Positions 12,196-26,617 of a stretch of 64,000 nt of DNA are shown in pieces (the first letter of the stretch is position 1; every line of letters starts with the position of its first letter). Location: contig CP114483.1 in NCBI GenBank assembly GCA_027186245.1, positions 12,544,220 to 12,608,219 of the forward strand. The letters are read 5' to 3'. A program made the translations under genes and the position numbers. Origin of the DNA: Coriaria nepalensis (lineage: Eukaryota > Streptophyta > Magnoliopsida > Cucurbitales > Coriariaceae). Below the pieces are notes generated by a model. That model did no database searches. It worked only from the letters and a program-made list of their open reading frames with translations, and had not been told where the DNA came from.

Positions 12196-14534
12196 TACTT
12201 GCCGTTGATCGATTCAAGGCAACAACGCATTTGTTTAGCCTTAAAATCATGTCATTGAGTCTCTTGTAGTCATGAAATCATTTTAATTAATCCGAACGAA
12301 TTCTATTTTCGCCCTTCAAACATGATTTTCTTACATAACTTGCAATTAATCTATTGAAGACAACAATGCATTCCTTTAGCCTTAAAAAGCATGTCACTCA
12401 GTCTTTTCATGTCATTAAATTGTTTGAAAGCACGTCGAACCAATTATATGTGTGCATTTAAAACACGACTTTCATGCATAACTTGCAAATGATCTATTGA
12501 AGAAAACTATGCTTTTTTTTAGCCTTAAATTCGTATTATTGCGTCTCTTTTGGTCATTAAATCATTCAAAATCACTTCGTACGAAATTCGCAGTTTAAAC
12601 ATGACTTTCGTGCATTACTTGCCGTTGATCGATTCAAGGCAACAACGCATTTGTTTAGCCTTAAAATCATGTCATTGAGTCTCTTGTAGTCATGAAATCA
12701 TTTTAATTAATCCGAACGAATTCTATTTTCGCCCTTCAAACATGATTTTCTTACATAACTTGCAATTAATCTATTGAAGACAACAATGCATTCCTTTAGC
12801 CTTAAAAAGCATGTCACTCAGTCTTTTCATGTCATTAAATTGTTTGAAAGCACGTCGAACCAATTCTACGTTTGCATTTAAAACACGACTTTCATGCATA
12901 ACTTGCAAATGATCTATTGAAGAAAACTATGCATTTTTTTAGCCTTAAATTCGTATTATTGCGTCTCTTTTGGTCATTAAATCATTCAAAATCACTTCGT
13001 ACGAAATTCGCAGTTTAAACATGACTTTCGTGCATTACTTGCCGTTGATCGATTCAAGGCAACAACGCATTTGTTTAGCCTTAAAATCATGTCATTGAGT
13101 CTCTTGTAGTCATGAAATCATTTTAATTAATCCGAACGAATTCTATTTTCGCCCTTCAAACATGATTTTCTTACATAACTTGCAATTAATCTATTGAAGA
13201 CAACAATGCATTCCTTTAGCCTTAAAAAGCATGTCACTCAGTCTTTTCATGTCATTAAATTGTTTGAAAGCACTTCGAACCAATTATATGTCTGCATTTA
13301 AAACACTACTTTCATGCATAACTTGCAAATGATCTATTGAAGAAAACTATGCATTTTTTTAGCCTTAAAATCGTATTATTGCGTCTCTTTTGGTCATTAA
13401 ATCATTCAAAATCACTTCGTACGAAATTCACAGTTTAAACATGACTTTCATGCATTACTTGCCGTTCATCGATTCAAGGCAACAACGCATTTGTTTAGCC
13501 TTAAAATCATGTCATTGAGTCTCTTGTAGTCATGAAATCATTTTAATTAATCCGAACGAATTCTATTTTCGCCCTTCAAACATGATTTTCTTACATAACT
13601 TGCAATTAATCTATTGAAGACAACAATGCATTCCTTTAGCCTTAAAAAGCATGTCATTCAGTCTTTTCATGTCATTAAATTGTTTGAAAGCACGTCGAAC
13701 CAATTCTACGTCTGCATTTAAAACACGACTTTCATGCATAACTTGCAAATGATCTATTGAAGAAAACTATGTATTTTTTTAGCCTTAAAATCGTATTATT
13801 GCGTCTCTTTTGGTTATTAAATCATTCAAAATCACTTCGTACGAAATTCACTGTTTAAACATGACTTTCGTGCATAACTTGCCGTTCATCGATTCAAGCC
13901 AACAACGCATTTGTTTAGCCTTAAAATCATGTCGTTGAGTCTCTTGTAGTCATGAAATCATTTTAATTAATCCGAACGAATTCTATTTTCGCCCTTCAAA
14001 CATGATTTTCTTACATAACTTGCAATTAATCTATTGAAGACAACAATGCATTCCTTTAGCCTTAAAAAGCATGTCATTCAGTCTTTTCATGTCATTAAAT
14101 TGTTTGAAAGCACATCGAACCAATTATATGTCTGCATTTAAAACACTACTTTCATGCATAACTTGCAAATGATCTATTGAAGAAAACTATGCATTTTTTT
14201 AGCCTTAAAGTCGTATTATTGCGTCTCTTTTGGTCATTAAATCATTCAAAATCACTTCGTACGAAATTCGCAATTTAAACATGACTTTCGTGCATAACTT
14301 GCCGTTCATCGATTCAAGGCAACAACGCATTTGTTTAGCCTTAAAATCATGTCATTGAGTCTCTTGTAGTCATGAAATCATTTTAATTAATCCGAACGAA
14401 TTCTATTTTCGCCCTTCAAACATGATTTTCTTACATAACTTGCAATTAATCTATTGAAGACAACAATGCATTCCTTTAGCCTCAAAAAGCATGTCACTTA
14501 GTATTTTCATGTCATTAAATTGTTTGAAAGCACA

Positions 14535-17053
14535 TCGAACCAATTATATGTCTGCATTTAAAACACGACTTTCATGCATAACTTGCAAATGATCTATTGA
14601 AGAAAACTATGCATTTTTTTAGCCTTAAAGTCGTATTATTGCGTCTCTTTTGGTCATTAAATCATTCAAAATCACTTCGTACGAAATTCGCAGTTTAAAC
14701 ATGACTTTCGTGCATTACTTGCCGTTGATCGATTCAAGGCAACAACGCATTTGTTTAGCCTTAAAATCATGTCATTGAGTCTCTTGTAGTCATGAAATCA
14801 TTTTAATTAATCCGAACGAATTCTATTTTCGCCCTTCAAACATGATTTTCTTACATAACTTGCAATTAATCTATTGAAGACAACAATGCATTCCTTTAGC
14901 CTTAAAAAGCATGTCAGTCAGTCTTTTCATGTCATTAAATTGTTTGAAAGCACATCGAACCAATTATATGTCTGCATTTAAAACACTACTTTCATGCATA
15001 ACTTGCAAATGATCTATTGAAGAAAACTATGCATTTTTTTAGCCTTAAAATCGTATTATTGCGTCTCTTTTGGTCATTAAATCATTCAAAATCACTTCGT
15101 ACGAAATTCACAGTTTAAACATGACTTTCATGCATTACTTGCCGTTCATCGATTCAAGGCAACAACGCATTTGTTTAGCCTTAAAATCATGTCATTGAGT
15201 CTCTTGTAGTCATGAAATCATTTTAATTAATCCGAACGAATTCTATTTTCGCCCTTCAAACATGATTTTCTTACATAACTTGCAATTAATCTATTGAAGA
15301 CAACAATGCATTCCTTTAGCCTTAAAAAGCATGTCATTCAGTCTTTTCATGTCATTAAATTGTTTGAAAGCACTTCGAACCAATTATATGTCTGCATTTA
15401 AAACACTACTTTCATGCATAACTTTTAAATGATCTATTGAAGAAAACTATGCATTTTTTAAGCCTTAAAGTCGTATTATTGCGTCTCTTTTGGTCATTAA
15501 ATCATTCAAAATCACTTCGTACGAAATTCGCAGTTTAAACATGACTTTCGTGCATAACTTGCCGTTCATCGATTCAAGGCAACAACGATTTTGTTTAGCC
15601 TTAAAATCATGTCATTGAGTCTCTTGTAGTCATGAAATCATTTTAATTAATCCGAACGAATTCTATTTTCGCCCTTCAAACATGATTTTCTTACATAACT
15701 TCCAATTAATCTATTGAAGACAACAATGCATTCCTTTAGCCTTAAAAAGCATGTCACTCAGTCTTTTCATGTCATTAAATTGTTTGAAAGCACATCGAAC
15801 CAATTATATGTCTGCATTTAAAACACTACTTTCATGCATAACTTGCAAATGATCTATTGAAGAAAACTATGCATTTTTTTAGCCTTAAAATCGTATTATT
15901 GCGTCTCTTTTAGTCATTAAATCATTCAAAATCACTTCGTACGAAATTCGCAGTTTAAACATGACTTTCGTGCATTACTTGCCGTTCATCGATTCAAGGC
16001 AACAACGCATTTGTTTAGCCTTAAAATCATGTCTTTGAGTCTCTTGTAGTCATGAAATCATTTTAATTAATCCGAACGAATTCTATTTTCGCCCTTCAAG
16101 CATGATTTTCTTACATAACTTGCAATTAATCAATTGAAGACAACAATGCATTCCTTTAGCCTTAAAAAGCGTGTCATTCAGTCTTTTCATGTCATTAAAT
16201 TGTTTGAAAGCACTTCGAACCAATTATATGTCTGCATTTAAAACACTACTTTCATGCATAACTTGCAAATGATCTATTGAAGAAAACTATGCATTTTTTT
16301 AGCCTTAAAGTCGTATTATTGCGTCTCTTTTGGTCATTAAATCATTCAAAATCACTTCGTACGAAATTCGCAGTTTAAACATGACTTTCGTGCATTCCTT
16401 GCCGTTCATCGATTCAAGGCAATAACGCATTTGTTTAGCCTTAAAATCATGTCATTGAGTCTCTTGTAGTCATGAAATCATTTTAATTAATCCGAACGAA
16501 TTCTATTTTCGCCCTTCAAACATGATTTTCTTACATAACTTGCAATTAATCTATTGAAGACAACAATGCATTCCTTTAGCCTTAAAAAGCATGTCATTCA
16601 GTCTTTTCATGTCATTAAATTGTTTGAAAGCACGTCGAACCAATTCTACGTTTGCATTTAAAACACGACTTTCATGCATAACTTGCAAATGATCTATTGA
16701 AGAAAACTATGCATTTTTTTAGCCTTAAATTCGTATTATTGCGTCTCTTTTGGTCATTAAATCATTCAAAATCACTTCGTACGAAATTCGCAGTTTAAAC
16801 ATGACTTTCGTGCATTACTTGCCGTTGATCGATTCAAGGCAACAACGCATTTGTTTAGCCTTAAAATCATGTCATTGAGTCTCTTGTAGTCATGAAATCA
16901 TTTTAATTAATCCGAACGAATTCTATTTTCGCCCTTCAAACATGATTTTCTTACATAACTTGCAATTAATCTATTGAAGACAACAATGCATTCCTTTAGC
17001 CTTAAAAAGCATGTCACTCAGTCTTTTCATGTCATTAAATTGTTTGAAAGCAC
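14535..17053 (+). repeat. Hexameric HOR, 2520-bp period, copy 1
   Basis: Line-by-line comparison at an offset of 2520 bp shows no difference across 2519 bp to 17055-19573. Shared rare markers include 'atgtcagtca' (near 14911), T6A in the C run (near 15456), 'aacgatttt' (near 15586), 'cttccaatt' (near 15702), 'gtctttgag' (near 16032), 'ttcaagcatg' (near 16098) and 'attccttgcc' with 'caataacg' (near 16395-16425). The flanks differ at 14534 and 17054. Confidence 0.95.
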
Positions 17054-17054
17054 G

Positions 17055-19573
17055 TCGAACCAATTATATGTCTGCATTTAAAACACGACTTTCATGCATA
17101 ACTTGCAAATGATCTATTGAAGAAAACTATGCATTTTTTTAGCCTTAAAGTCGTATTATTGCGTCTCTTTTGGTCATTAAATCATTCAAAATCACTTCGT
17201 ACGAAATTCGCAGTTTAAACATGACTTTCGTGCATTACTTGCCGTTGATCGATTCAAGGCAACAACGCATTTGTTTAGCCTTAAAATCATGTCATTGAGT
17301 CTCTTGTAGTCATGAAATCATTTTAATTAATCCGAACGAATTCTATTTTCGCCCTTCAAACATGATTTTCTTACATAACTTGCAATTAATCTATTGAAGA
17401 CAACAATGCATTCCTTTAGCCTTAAAAAGCATGTCAGTCAGTCTTTTCATGTCATTAAATTGTTTGAAAGCACATCGAACCAATTATATGTCTGCATTTA
17501 AAACACTACTTTCATGCATAACTTGCAAATGATCTATTGAAGAAAACTATGCATTTTTTTAGCCTTAAAATCGTATTATTGCGTCTCTTTTGGTCATTAA
17601 ATCATTCAAAATCACTTCGTACGAAATTCACAGTTTAAACATGACTTTCATGCATTACTTGCCGTTCATCGATTCAAGGCAACAACGCATTTGTTTAGCC
17701 TTAAAATCATGTCATTGAGTCTCTTGTAGTCATGAAATCATTTTAATTAATCCGAACGAATTCTATTTTCGCCCTTCAAACATGATTTTCTTACATAACT
17801 TGCAATTAATCTATTGAAGACAACAATGCATTCCTTTAGCCTTAAAAAGCATGTCATTCAGTCTTTTCATGTCATTAAATTGTTTGAAAGCACTTCGAAC
17901 CAATTATATGTCTGCATTTAAAACACTACTTTCATGCATAACTTTTAAATGATCTATTGAAGAAAACTATGCATTTTTTAAGCCTTAAAGTCGTATTATT
18001 GCGTCTCTTTTGGTCATTAAATCATTCAAAATCACTTCGTACGAAATTCGCAGTTTAAACATGACTTTCGTGCATAACTTGCCGTTCATCGATTCAAGGC
18101 AACAACGATTTTGTTTAGCCTTAAAATCATGTCATTGAGTCTCTTGTAGTCATGAAATCATTTTAATTAATCCGAACGAATTCTATTTTCGCCCTTCAAA
18201 CATGATTTTCTTACATAACTTCCAATTAATCTATTGAAGACAACAATGCATTCCTTTAGCCTTAAAAAGCATGTCACTCAGTCTTTTCATGTCATTAAAT
18301 TGTTTGAAAGCACATCGAACCAATTATATGTCTGCATTTAAAACACTACTTTCATGCATAACTTGCAAATGATCTATTGAAGAAAACTATGCATTTTTTT
18401 AGCCTTAAAATCGTATTATTGCGTCTCTTTTAGTCATTAAATCATTCAAAATCACTTCGTACGAAATTCGCAGTTTAAACATGACTTTCGTGCATTACTT
18501 GCCGTTCATCGATTCAAGGCAACAACGCATTTGTTTAGCCTTAAAATCATGTCTTTGAGTCTCTTGTAGTCATGAAATCATTTTAATTAATCCGAACGAA
18601 TTCTATTTTCGCCCTTCAAGCATGATTTTCTTACATAACTTGCAATTAATCAATTGAAGACAACAATGCATTCCTTTAGCCTTAAAAAGCGTGTCATTCA
18701 GTCTTTTCATGTCATTAAATTGTTTGAAAGCACTTCGAACCAATTATATGTCTGCATTTAAAACACTACTTTCATGCATAACTTGCAAATGATCTATTGA
18801 AGAAAACTATGCATTTTTTTAGCCTTAAAGTCGTATTATTGCGTCTCTTTTGGTCATTAAATCATTCAAAATCACTTCGTACGAAATTCGCAGTTTAAAC
18901 ATGACTTTCGTGCATTCCTTGCCGTTCATCGATTCAAGGCAATAACGCATTTGTTTAGCCTTAAAATCATGTCATTGAGTCTCTTGTAGTCATGAAATCA
19001 TTTTAATTAATCCGAACGAATTCTATTTTCGCCCTTCAAACATGATTTTCTTACATAACTTGCAATTAATCTATTGAAGACAACAATGCATTCCTTTAGC
19101 CTTAAAAAGCATGTCATTCAGTCTTTTCATGTCATTAAATTGTTTGAAAGCACGTCGAACCAATTCTACGTTTGCATTTAAAACACGACTTTCATGCATA
19201 ACTTGCAAATGATCTATTGAAGAAAACTATGCATTTTTTTAGCCTTAAATTCGTATTATTGCGTCTCTTTTGGTCATTAAATCATTCAAAATCACTTCGT
19301 ACGAAATTCGCAGTTTAAACATGACTTTCGTGCATTACTTGCCGTTGATCGATTCAAGGCAACAACGCATTTGTTTAGCCTTAAAATCATGTCATTGAGT
19401 CTCTTGTAGTCATGAAATCATTTTAATTAATCCGAACGAATTCTATTTTCGCCCTTCAAACATGATTTTCTTACATAACTTGCAATTAATCTATTGAAGA
19501 CAACAATGCATTCCTTTAGCCTTAAAAAGCATGTCACTCAGTCTTTTCATGTCATTAAATTGTTTGAAAGCAC
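17055..19573 (+). repeat. Hexameric HOR, 2520-bp period, copy 2
   Basis: No base difference found against 14535-17053; the same rare markers lie 2520 bp further on. Similarity ends at 19574, where 'cacatcg' replaces 'cacgtcg'. A third, older relative of part of this segment lies near 21121-22140 (offset 5880 bp), sharing 'acttttaaatg', 'ttcaagcatg', 'aatcaattg' and 'gcgtgtcattc' but with several substitutions. Confidence 0.95.
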
Positions 19574-22500
19574 ATCGAACCAATTATATGTCTGCATTTA
19601 AAACACTACTTTCATGCATAACTTTTAAATCATCTATTGAAGAAAACTATGTATTTTTTTAGCCTTAAAGTCGTATTATTGCGTCTCTTTTGGTCATTAA
19701 ATCATTCAAAATCACTTCGTACGAAATTCGCAGTTTAAACATGACTTTCGTGCATTACTTGCCGTTCATCGATTCAAGGAAACAACGCATTTGTTTAGCC
19801 TTAAAATCATGTCATTGAGTCTCTTGTAGTCATGAAATCATTTTAATTAATCCGAACGAATTCTATTTTCGCCCTTCAAACATGATTTTCTTACATAACT
19901 TCCAATTAATCTATTGAAGACAACAATGCATTCCTTTGGCCTTAAAAAGCATGTCATTCAGTCTTTTCATGTAATTAAATAGTTTGAAAGCACGTCGAAC
20001 CAATTCTACGTTTGCATTTAAAACACGACTTTCATGCATAACTTTTAAATGATCTACTGAAGAAAACTATGCATTTTTTTTGACTTAAAGTCGTATTATC
20101 GCGTCTCTTTTAGTCATTAAATCATTCAATATCACTTCGTACGAAATTCGCAGTTTGAACATGACTTTCGTGCATTACTTGCCGTTGATCGATTCAAGGC
20201 AACAACACATTTGTTTAGCCTTAAAATCATGTCATTGAGTCTCTTGTAGTCATGAAATCATTTTAATTAATCCGAACGAATTCTATTTTCGCCCTTCAAA
20301 CATGATTTTCTTACATAACTTGCAATTAATCAATTGAAGACAACAATGCATTCCTTTAGCCTTAAAAAGCCTGTCACTCAGTCTTTTCATGTCATTAAAT
20401 TGTTTGAAAGCACATCGAACCAATTCTACGTTTGCATTTAAAACACTACTTTCATGCATAACTTGCAAATGATCTATTGAAGAAAACTATGCATTTTTTT
20501 AGCCTTAAAGTCGTATTATTGCGTCTCTTTTGGTCATTAAATCATTGAAAATCACTTCGTACGAAATTCGCAGTTTAAACATGACTTTCATGCATTACTT
20601 GCCGTTCATCGATTCAAGGCAACAACGCATTTGTTTAGCCTTAAAATCATGTCATTGAGTCTCTTGTAGTCATGAAATCATTTTAATTAATCCGAACGAA
20701 TTCTATTTTCGCCCTTCAAACATGATTTTCTTACATAACTTGCAATTAATCTATTGAAGACAACAATGCATTCCTTTAGCCTTAAAAAGCATGTCATTCA
20801 GTCTTTTCATGTCATTAAATTGTTTGAAAGCACGTCGAACCAATTCTACGTCTACATTTAAAACACGACTTTCATGCATAACTTGCAAATCATCTATTGA
20901 AGAAAACGATGCATTTTTTTAGCCTTAAAGTCGTATTATTGCGTCTCTTTTGGTCATTAAATCATTCAAAATCACTTCGTACGAAATTCACAGTTTAAAC
21001 ATGACTTTCGTGCGTAACTTGCCGTTGATCGATTCAAGGCAACAACGCATTTGTTTAGCCTTAAAATCATGTCATTGAGTCTCTTGTAGTCATGAAATCA
21101 TTTTAATTAATCCGAACGAATTCTATGTTCGCCCTTCAAACATGATTTTCTTACATAACTTGCAATTAATCTATTGAAGACAACAATGCATTCCTTTAGC
21201 CTTAAAAAGCATGTCATTCAGTCTTTTCATGTCATTAAATTGTTTGAAAGCACTTCGAACCAATTATATGTCTGCATTTAAAACACTACTTTCATGCATA
21301 ACTTTTAAATGATCTATTGAAGAAAACTATGCATTTTTTTAGCCTTAAAGTCGTATTATTGCGTCTCTTTTGGTCATTAAATCATTCAAAATCACTTCGT
21401 ACGAAATTCGCAGTTTAAACATGACTTTCGTGCATAACTTGCCGTTCATCGATTCAAGGCAACAACGCATTTGTTTAGCCTTAAAATCATGTCATTGAGT
21501 CTCTTGTAGTCATGAAATCATTTTAATTAATCCGAACGAATTCTATTTTCGCCCTTCAAACATGATTTTCTTACATAACTTCCGATTAATCTATTGAAGA
21601 CAACAATGCATTCCTTTAGCCTTAAAAAGCATGTCACTCAGTCTTTTCATGTCATTAAATTGTTTGAAAGCACATCGAACAAATTATATGTCTGCATTTC
21701 AAACACTACTTTCATGCATAACTTGCAAATGATCTATTGAAGAAAACTATGCATTTTTTTAGCCTTAAAATCGTATTATTGCGTCTCTTTTAGTCATTAA
21801 ATCATTCAAAATCACTTCGTACGAAATTCGCAGTTTAAACATGACTTTCGTGCATTACTTGCCGTTCATCGATTCAAGGCAACAACGCATTTGTTTAGCC
21901 TTAAAATCATGTCATTGAGTCTCTTGTAGTCATGAAATCATTTTAATTAATCCGAACGAATTCTATTTTCGCCCTTCAAGCATGATTTTCTTACATAACT
22001 TGCAATTAATCAATTGAAGACAACAATGCATTCCTTTAGCCTTAAAAAGCGTGTCATTCAGTCTTTTCATGTCATTAAATTGTTTGAAAGCACTTCGAAC
22101 CAATTATATGTCTGCATTTAAAACACTACTTTCATGCATTACTTGCAAATGATCTACTGAAGAAAACTATGCATTTTTTTAGACTTAAAGTCGTATTATC
22201 GCGTCTCTTTTAGTCATTAAATCATTCAATATCACTTCGTACGAAATTCGCAGTTTGAACATGACTTTCGTGCATTACTTGCCGTTGATCGATTCAAGGC
22301 AACAACGCATTTGTTTAGCCTTAAAATCATGTCATTGAGTCTCTTTTAGTCATAAAATCATTTTAATTAATCCGAACGAATTCTATTTTCGCCCTTCAAA
22401 CATGATTTTCTTACATAACTTGCAATTAATCCATTGAAGACAACAATGCATTCCTTTAGCCTTAAAAAGCCTGTCATTCAGTCTTTTCATGTCATTAAAT

Positions 22501-23186
22501 TGTTTGAAAGCACATCGAACCAATTCTACGTCTACATTTAAAACACTACTTTCATGCATAACTTGCAAATGATCTATTGAAGAAAACGATGCATTTTTTT
22601 AGCCTTAAAGTCGTATTATTGCGTCTCTTTTGGTCATTAAATCATTCAAAATCACTTCGTACGAAATTCACAGTTTAAACATGACTTTCGTGCATAACTT
22701 GCCGTTCATCGATTCAAGGCAACAACGCATTTGTTAAGCCTTAAAATCATGTCATTGAGTCTCTTGTAGTCATGAAATCATTTTAATTAATCCGAACGAA
22801 TTCTATTTTCGCCCTTCAAACATGATTTTCTTACATAACTTGCAATTAATCTATTGAAGACAACAATGCATTCCTTTAGCCTTAAAAAGCATGTCATTCA
22901 GTCTTTTCATGTCATTAAATTGTTTGAAAGCACTTCGAACCAATTATATGTCTGCATTTAAAACACTACTTTCATGCATAACTTTTAAATCATCTATTGA
23001 AGAAAACTATGCATTTTTTTAGCCTTAAAGTCGTATTATTGCGTCTCTTTTGGTCATTAAATCATTCAAAATCACTTCGTACGAAATTCGCAGTTTAAAC
23101 ATGACTTTCGTGCATTACTTGCCGTTCATCGATTCAAGGCAACCACGCATTTGTTTAGCCTTAAAATCATGTCATTGAGTCTCTTT
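19574..23186 (+). repeat. 420-bp units without a close tandem partner; first C2 subunits
   Basis: Mixed units. Two of them (C subunits near 20040 and 22140, 2100 bp apart) carry the C2 family with 'ctactgaag', 'tattatcgcg' and 'cagtttgaac'; the same combination recurs near 39.3 and 42.2 kb. The stretch near 21.1-22.1 kb is a diverged relative of the hexamer to its left. Confidence 0.85.
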
Positions 23187-24150
23187 TAGTCATGAAATCA
23201 TTTTAATTAATCTGAACGAATTCTATTTTCGCCCTTCAAACATGATTTTCTTACATAACTTGCAATTAATCTATTGAAGACAACAATGCATTCCTTTAGC
23301 CTTAAAAAGCATGTCACTCAGTCTTTTCATGTCATTAAATTGTTTGAAAGCACATCGAACCAATTATATGTCTGCATTTAAAACACTACTTTCATGCATA
23401 ACTTGCAAATGATCTATTGAAGAAAACTATGCATTTTTTTAGCCTTAAATTCGTATTATTGCGTCTCTTTTGGTCATTAAATCATTCAAAATCACTTCGT
23501 ACGAAATTCGCAGTTTAAACATGACTTTCGTGCATTTCTTGCCGTTGATCGATTCAAGGCAACAACGCATTTGTTTAGCCTTAAAATCATGTCATTGAGT
23601 CTCTTGTAGTCATGAAATCATTTTAATTAATCCGAACGAATTCTATTTTCGCCCTTCAAACATGATTTTCTTACATGACTTGCAATTAATCTATTGAAGA
23701 CAACAATGCATTCCTTTAGCCTTAAAAAGCATGTCACTCAGTCTTTTCATGTCCTTAAATTGTTTGAAAGCACATCGAACCAATTATATGTCTGCATTTA
23801 AAACACTACTTTCATGCATAACTTGCAAATGATCTATTGAAGAAAACGATGCATTTTTTTAGCCTTAAAATCGTATTATTGCGTCTCTTTTGGTCATTAA
23901 ATCATTCAAAATCACTTCGTACGAAATTCACAGTTTAAACATGACTTTCATGCATTACTTGCCGTTCATCGATTCAAGGCAACAACGCATTTGTTTAGCC
24001 TTAAAATCATGTAATTGAGTCTCTTGTAGTCATGAAATCATTTTAATTAATCCGAACGAATTCTATTTTCGCCCTTCAAACATGATTTTCTTACATAACT
24101 TGCAATTAATCTATTGAAGACAACAATGCATTCCTTTAGCCTTAAAAAGC
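23187..24150 (+). repeat. Partial tetramer duplication, 1680-bp offset, copy 1
   Basis: Matches 24867-25830 with four differences noticed (23537, 23637, 23754, 23997). Shared rare bases are 'tctgaacgaa' near 23211, 'ttacatgact' near 23671, 'aaaacgatg' near 23845 and 'gtaattgag' near 24011. Confidence 0.85.
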
Positions 24151-24866
24151 CTGTCATTCAGTCTTTTCATGTCATTAAATTGTTTGAAAGCACTTCGAAC
24201 CAATTCTACGTTTGCATTTAAAACACGACTTTCATGCATAACTTTTAAATGATCTATTGAAGAAAACTATGCGTTTTTTTAGCCTTAAAGTCGTATTATT
24301 GCGTCTCTTTTGGTCATTAAATCATTCAAAATCACTTCGTACGAAATTCGCAGTTTAAACATGACTTTCGTGCATTATTTGCCGTTCATCGATTCAAGGC
24401 AACAACGCATTTGTTTAGCCTTAAAATCATGTCATTGAGTCTCTTTTAGTCATGAAATCATTTTAATTAATCCGAACGAATTCTATTTTCGCCCTTCAAA
24501 CATGATTTTCTTACATAACTTGCAATTAATCAATTGAAGACAACAATGCATTCCTTTAGCCTTAAAAAGCCTGTCACTCAGTCTTTTCATGTCATTAAAT
24601 TGTTTGAAAGCACATCGAACCAATTATATGTCTGCATTTAAAACACTACTTTCATGCATAACTTTTAAATCATCTATTGAAGAAAACTATGCATTTTTTT
24701 AGCCTTAAATTCGTATTATTGCGTCTCTTTTGGTCATTAAATCATTCAAAATCACTTCGTACGAAATTCGCAGTTTAAACATGACTTTCGTGCATTACTT
24801 GCCGTTGATCGATTCAAGGCAACAACGCATTTGTTTAGCCTTAAAATCATGTCATTGAGTCTCTTG

Positions 24867-25830
24867 TAGTCATGAAATCATTTTAATTAATCTGAACGAA
24901 TTCTATTTTCGCCCTTCAAACATGATTTTCTTACATAACTTGCAATTAATCTATTGAAGACAACAATGCATTCCTTTAGCCTTAAAAAGCATGTCACTCA
25001 GTCTTTTCATGTCATTAAATTGTTTGAAAGCACATCGAACCAATTATATGTCTGCATTTAAAACACTACTTTCATGCATAACTTGCAAATGATCTATTGA
25101 AGAAAACTATGCATTTTTTTAGCCTTAAATTCGTATTATTGCGTCTCTTTTGGTCATTAAATCATTCAAAATCACTTCGTACGAAATTCGCAGTTTAAAC
25201 ATGACTTTCGTGCATTACTTGCCGTTGATCGATTCAAGGCAACAACGCATTTGTTTAGCCTTAAAATCATGTCATTGAGTCTCTTGTAGTCATGAAATCA
25301 TTTTAATTAATCCGAATGAATTCTATTTTCGCCCTTCAAACATGATTTTCTTACATGACTTGCAATTAATCTATTGAAGACAACAATGCATTCCTTTAGC
25401 CTTAAAAAGCATGTCACTCAGTCTTTTCATGTCATTAAATTGTTTGAAAGCACATCGAACCAATTATATGTCTGCATTTAAAACACTACTTTCATGCATA
25501 ACTTGCAAATGATCTATTGAAGAAAACGATGCATTTTTTTAGCCTTAAAATCGTATTATTGCGTCTCTTTTGGTCATTAAATCATTCAAAATCACTTCGT
25601 ACGAAATTCACAGTTTAAACATGACTTTCATGCATTACTTGCCGTTCATCGATTCAAGGCAACAACGCATTTGTTTGGCCTTAAAATCATGTAATTGAGT
25701 CTCTTGTAGTCATGAAATCATTTTAATTAATCCGAACGAATTCTATTTTCGCCCTTCAAACATGATTTTCTTACATAACTTGCAATTAATCTATTGAAGA
25801 CAACAATGCATTCCTTTAGCCTTAAAAAGC
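24867..25830 (+). repeat. Partial tetramer duplication, 1680-bp offset, copy 2
   Basis: Partner of 23187-24150, four units downstream. Differences include 'tccgaatgaa' (t at 25317) and 'tttggcc' (g at 25677). It ends at 25831, where the B family changes. Confidence 0.85.
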
Positions 25831-26617
25831 ATGTCACTCAGTCTTTTCATTTCATTAAATTGTTTGAAAGCACATCGAGCCAATTATATGTCTGCATTTA
25901 AAACACTACTTTCATGCATAACTTGCAAATGATCTATTGAAGAAAACTATGCATTTTTTTAGCCTTAAAGTCGTATTATTGTGTCTCTTTTGGTCATTAA
26001 ATCATTCAAAATAACTTCATACGAAATTCGCAGTTTAAACATGACTTTCGTGCATTACTTGCCGTGGATCGATTCAAGGCAACAACGCATTTGTTTAGCC
26101 TTAAAATCATGTCATTGAGTCTCTTGTAGTCATGAAATCATTTTAATTAATCCGAACGAATTCTATTTTCGCCCTTCAAACATGATTTTCTTACATAACT
26201 TGCAATTAATCTATTGAAGACAACAATGCATTCCTTTAGCCTTAAAAAGCATGTCATTCAGTCTTTTCATGTCATTAAATTGTTTGAAAGCACGTCGAAC
26301 CAATTCTACGTTTGCATTTAAAACACTACTTTCATGCATTACTTGCAAATGATCTACTGAAGAAAACTATGCATTTTTTTAGACTTAAAGTCGTATTATT
26401 GCGTCTTTTTTTGTCATTAAAAAATTCAATATCACTTCGTACGAAATTCGCAGTTTAAACATGACTTTCGTGCATTACTTGCCGTTCATCGATTCAAGGC
26501 AACAACGCATTTGTTTAGGCTTAAAATCATGTCGTTGAGTCTCTTGTAGTCATGAAATCATTTTAATTAATCCGAACGAATTCTATTTTCGCCCTTCAAA
26601 CATGATTTTCTTACATG

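Noticed and set aside
20283..20468. 61-codon open frame on the minus strand across B and the end of A
   Set aside because: The same frame exists in every unit but is normally stopped by TAA (from 'ttatatg') and TAG (from 'ctattgaag'). Here 'ttctacg' and 'caattgaag' happen to remove both. It starts on TTG, has no codon-level conservation, and is satellite sequence read antisense.
22383..22568. 61-codon open frame on the minus strand
   Set aside because: Same position in the unit, five units further on; open only because of 'ttctacg' and 'ccattgaag'. Not a gene.
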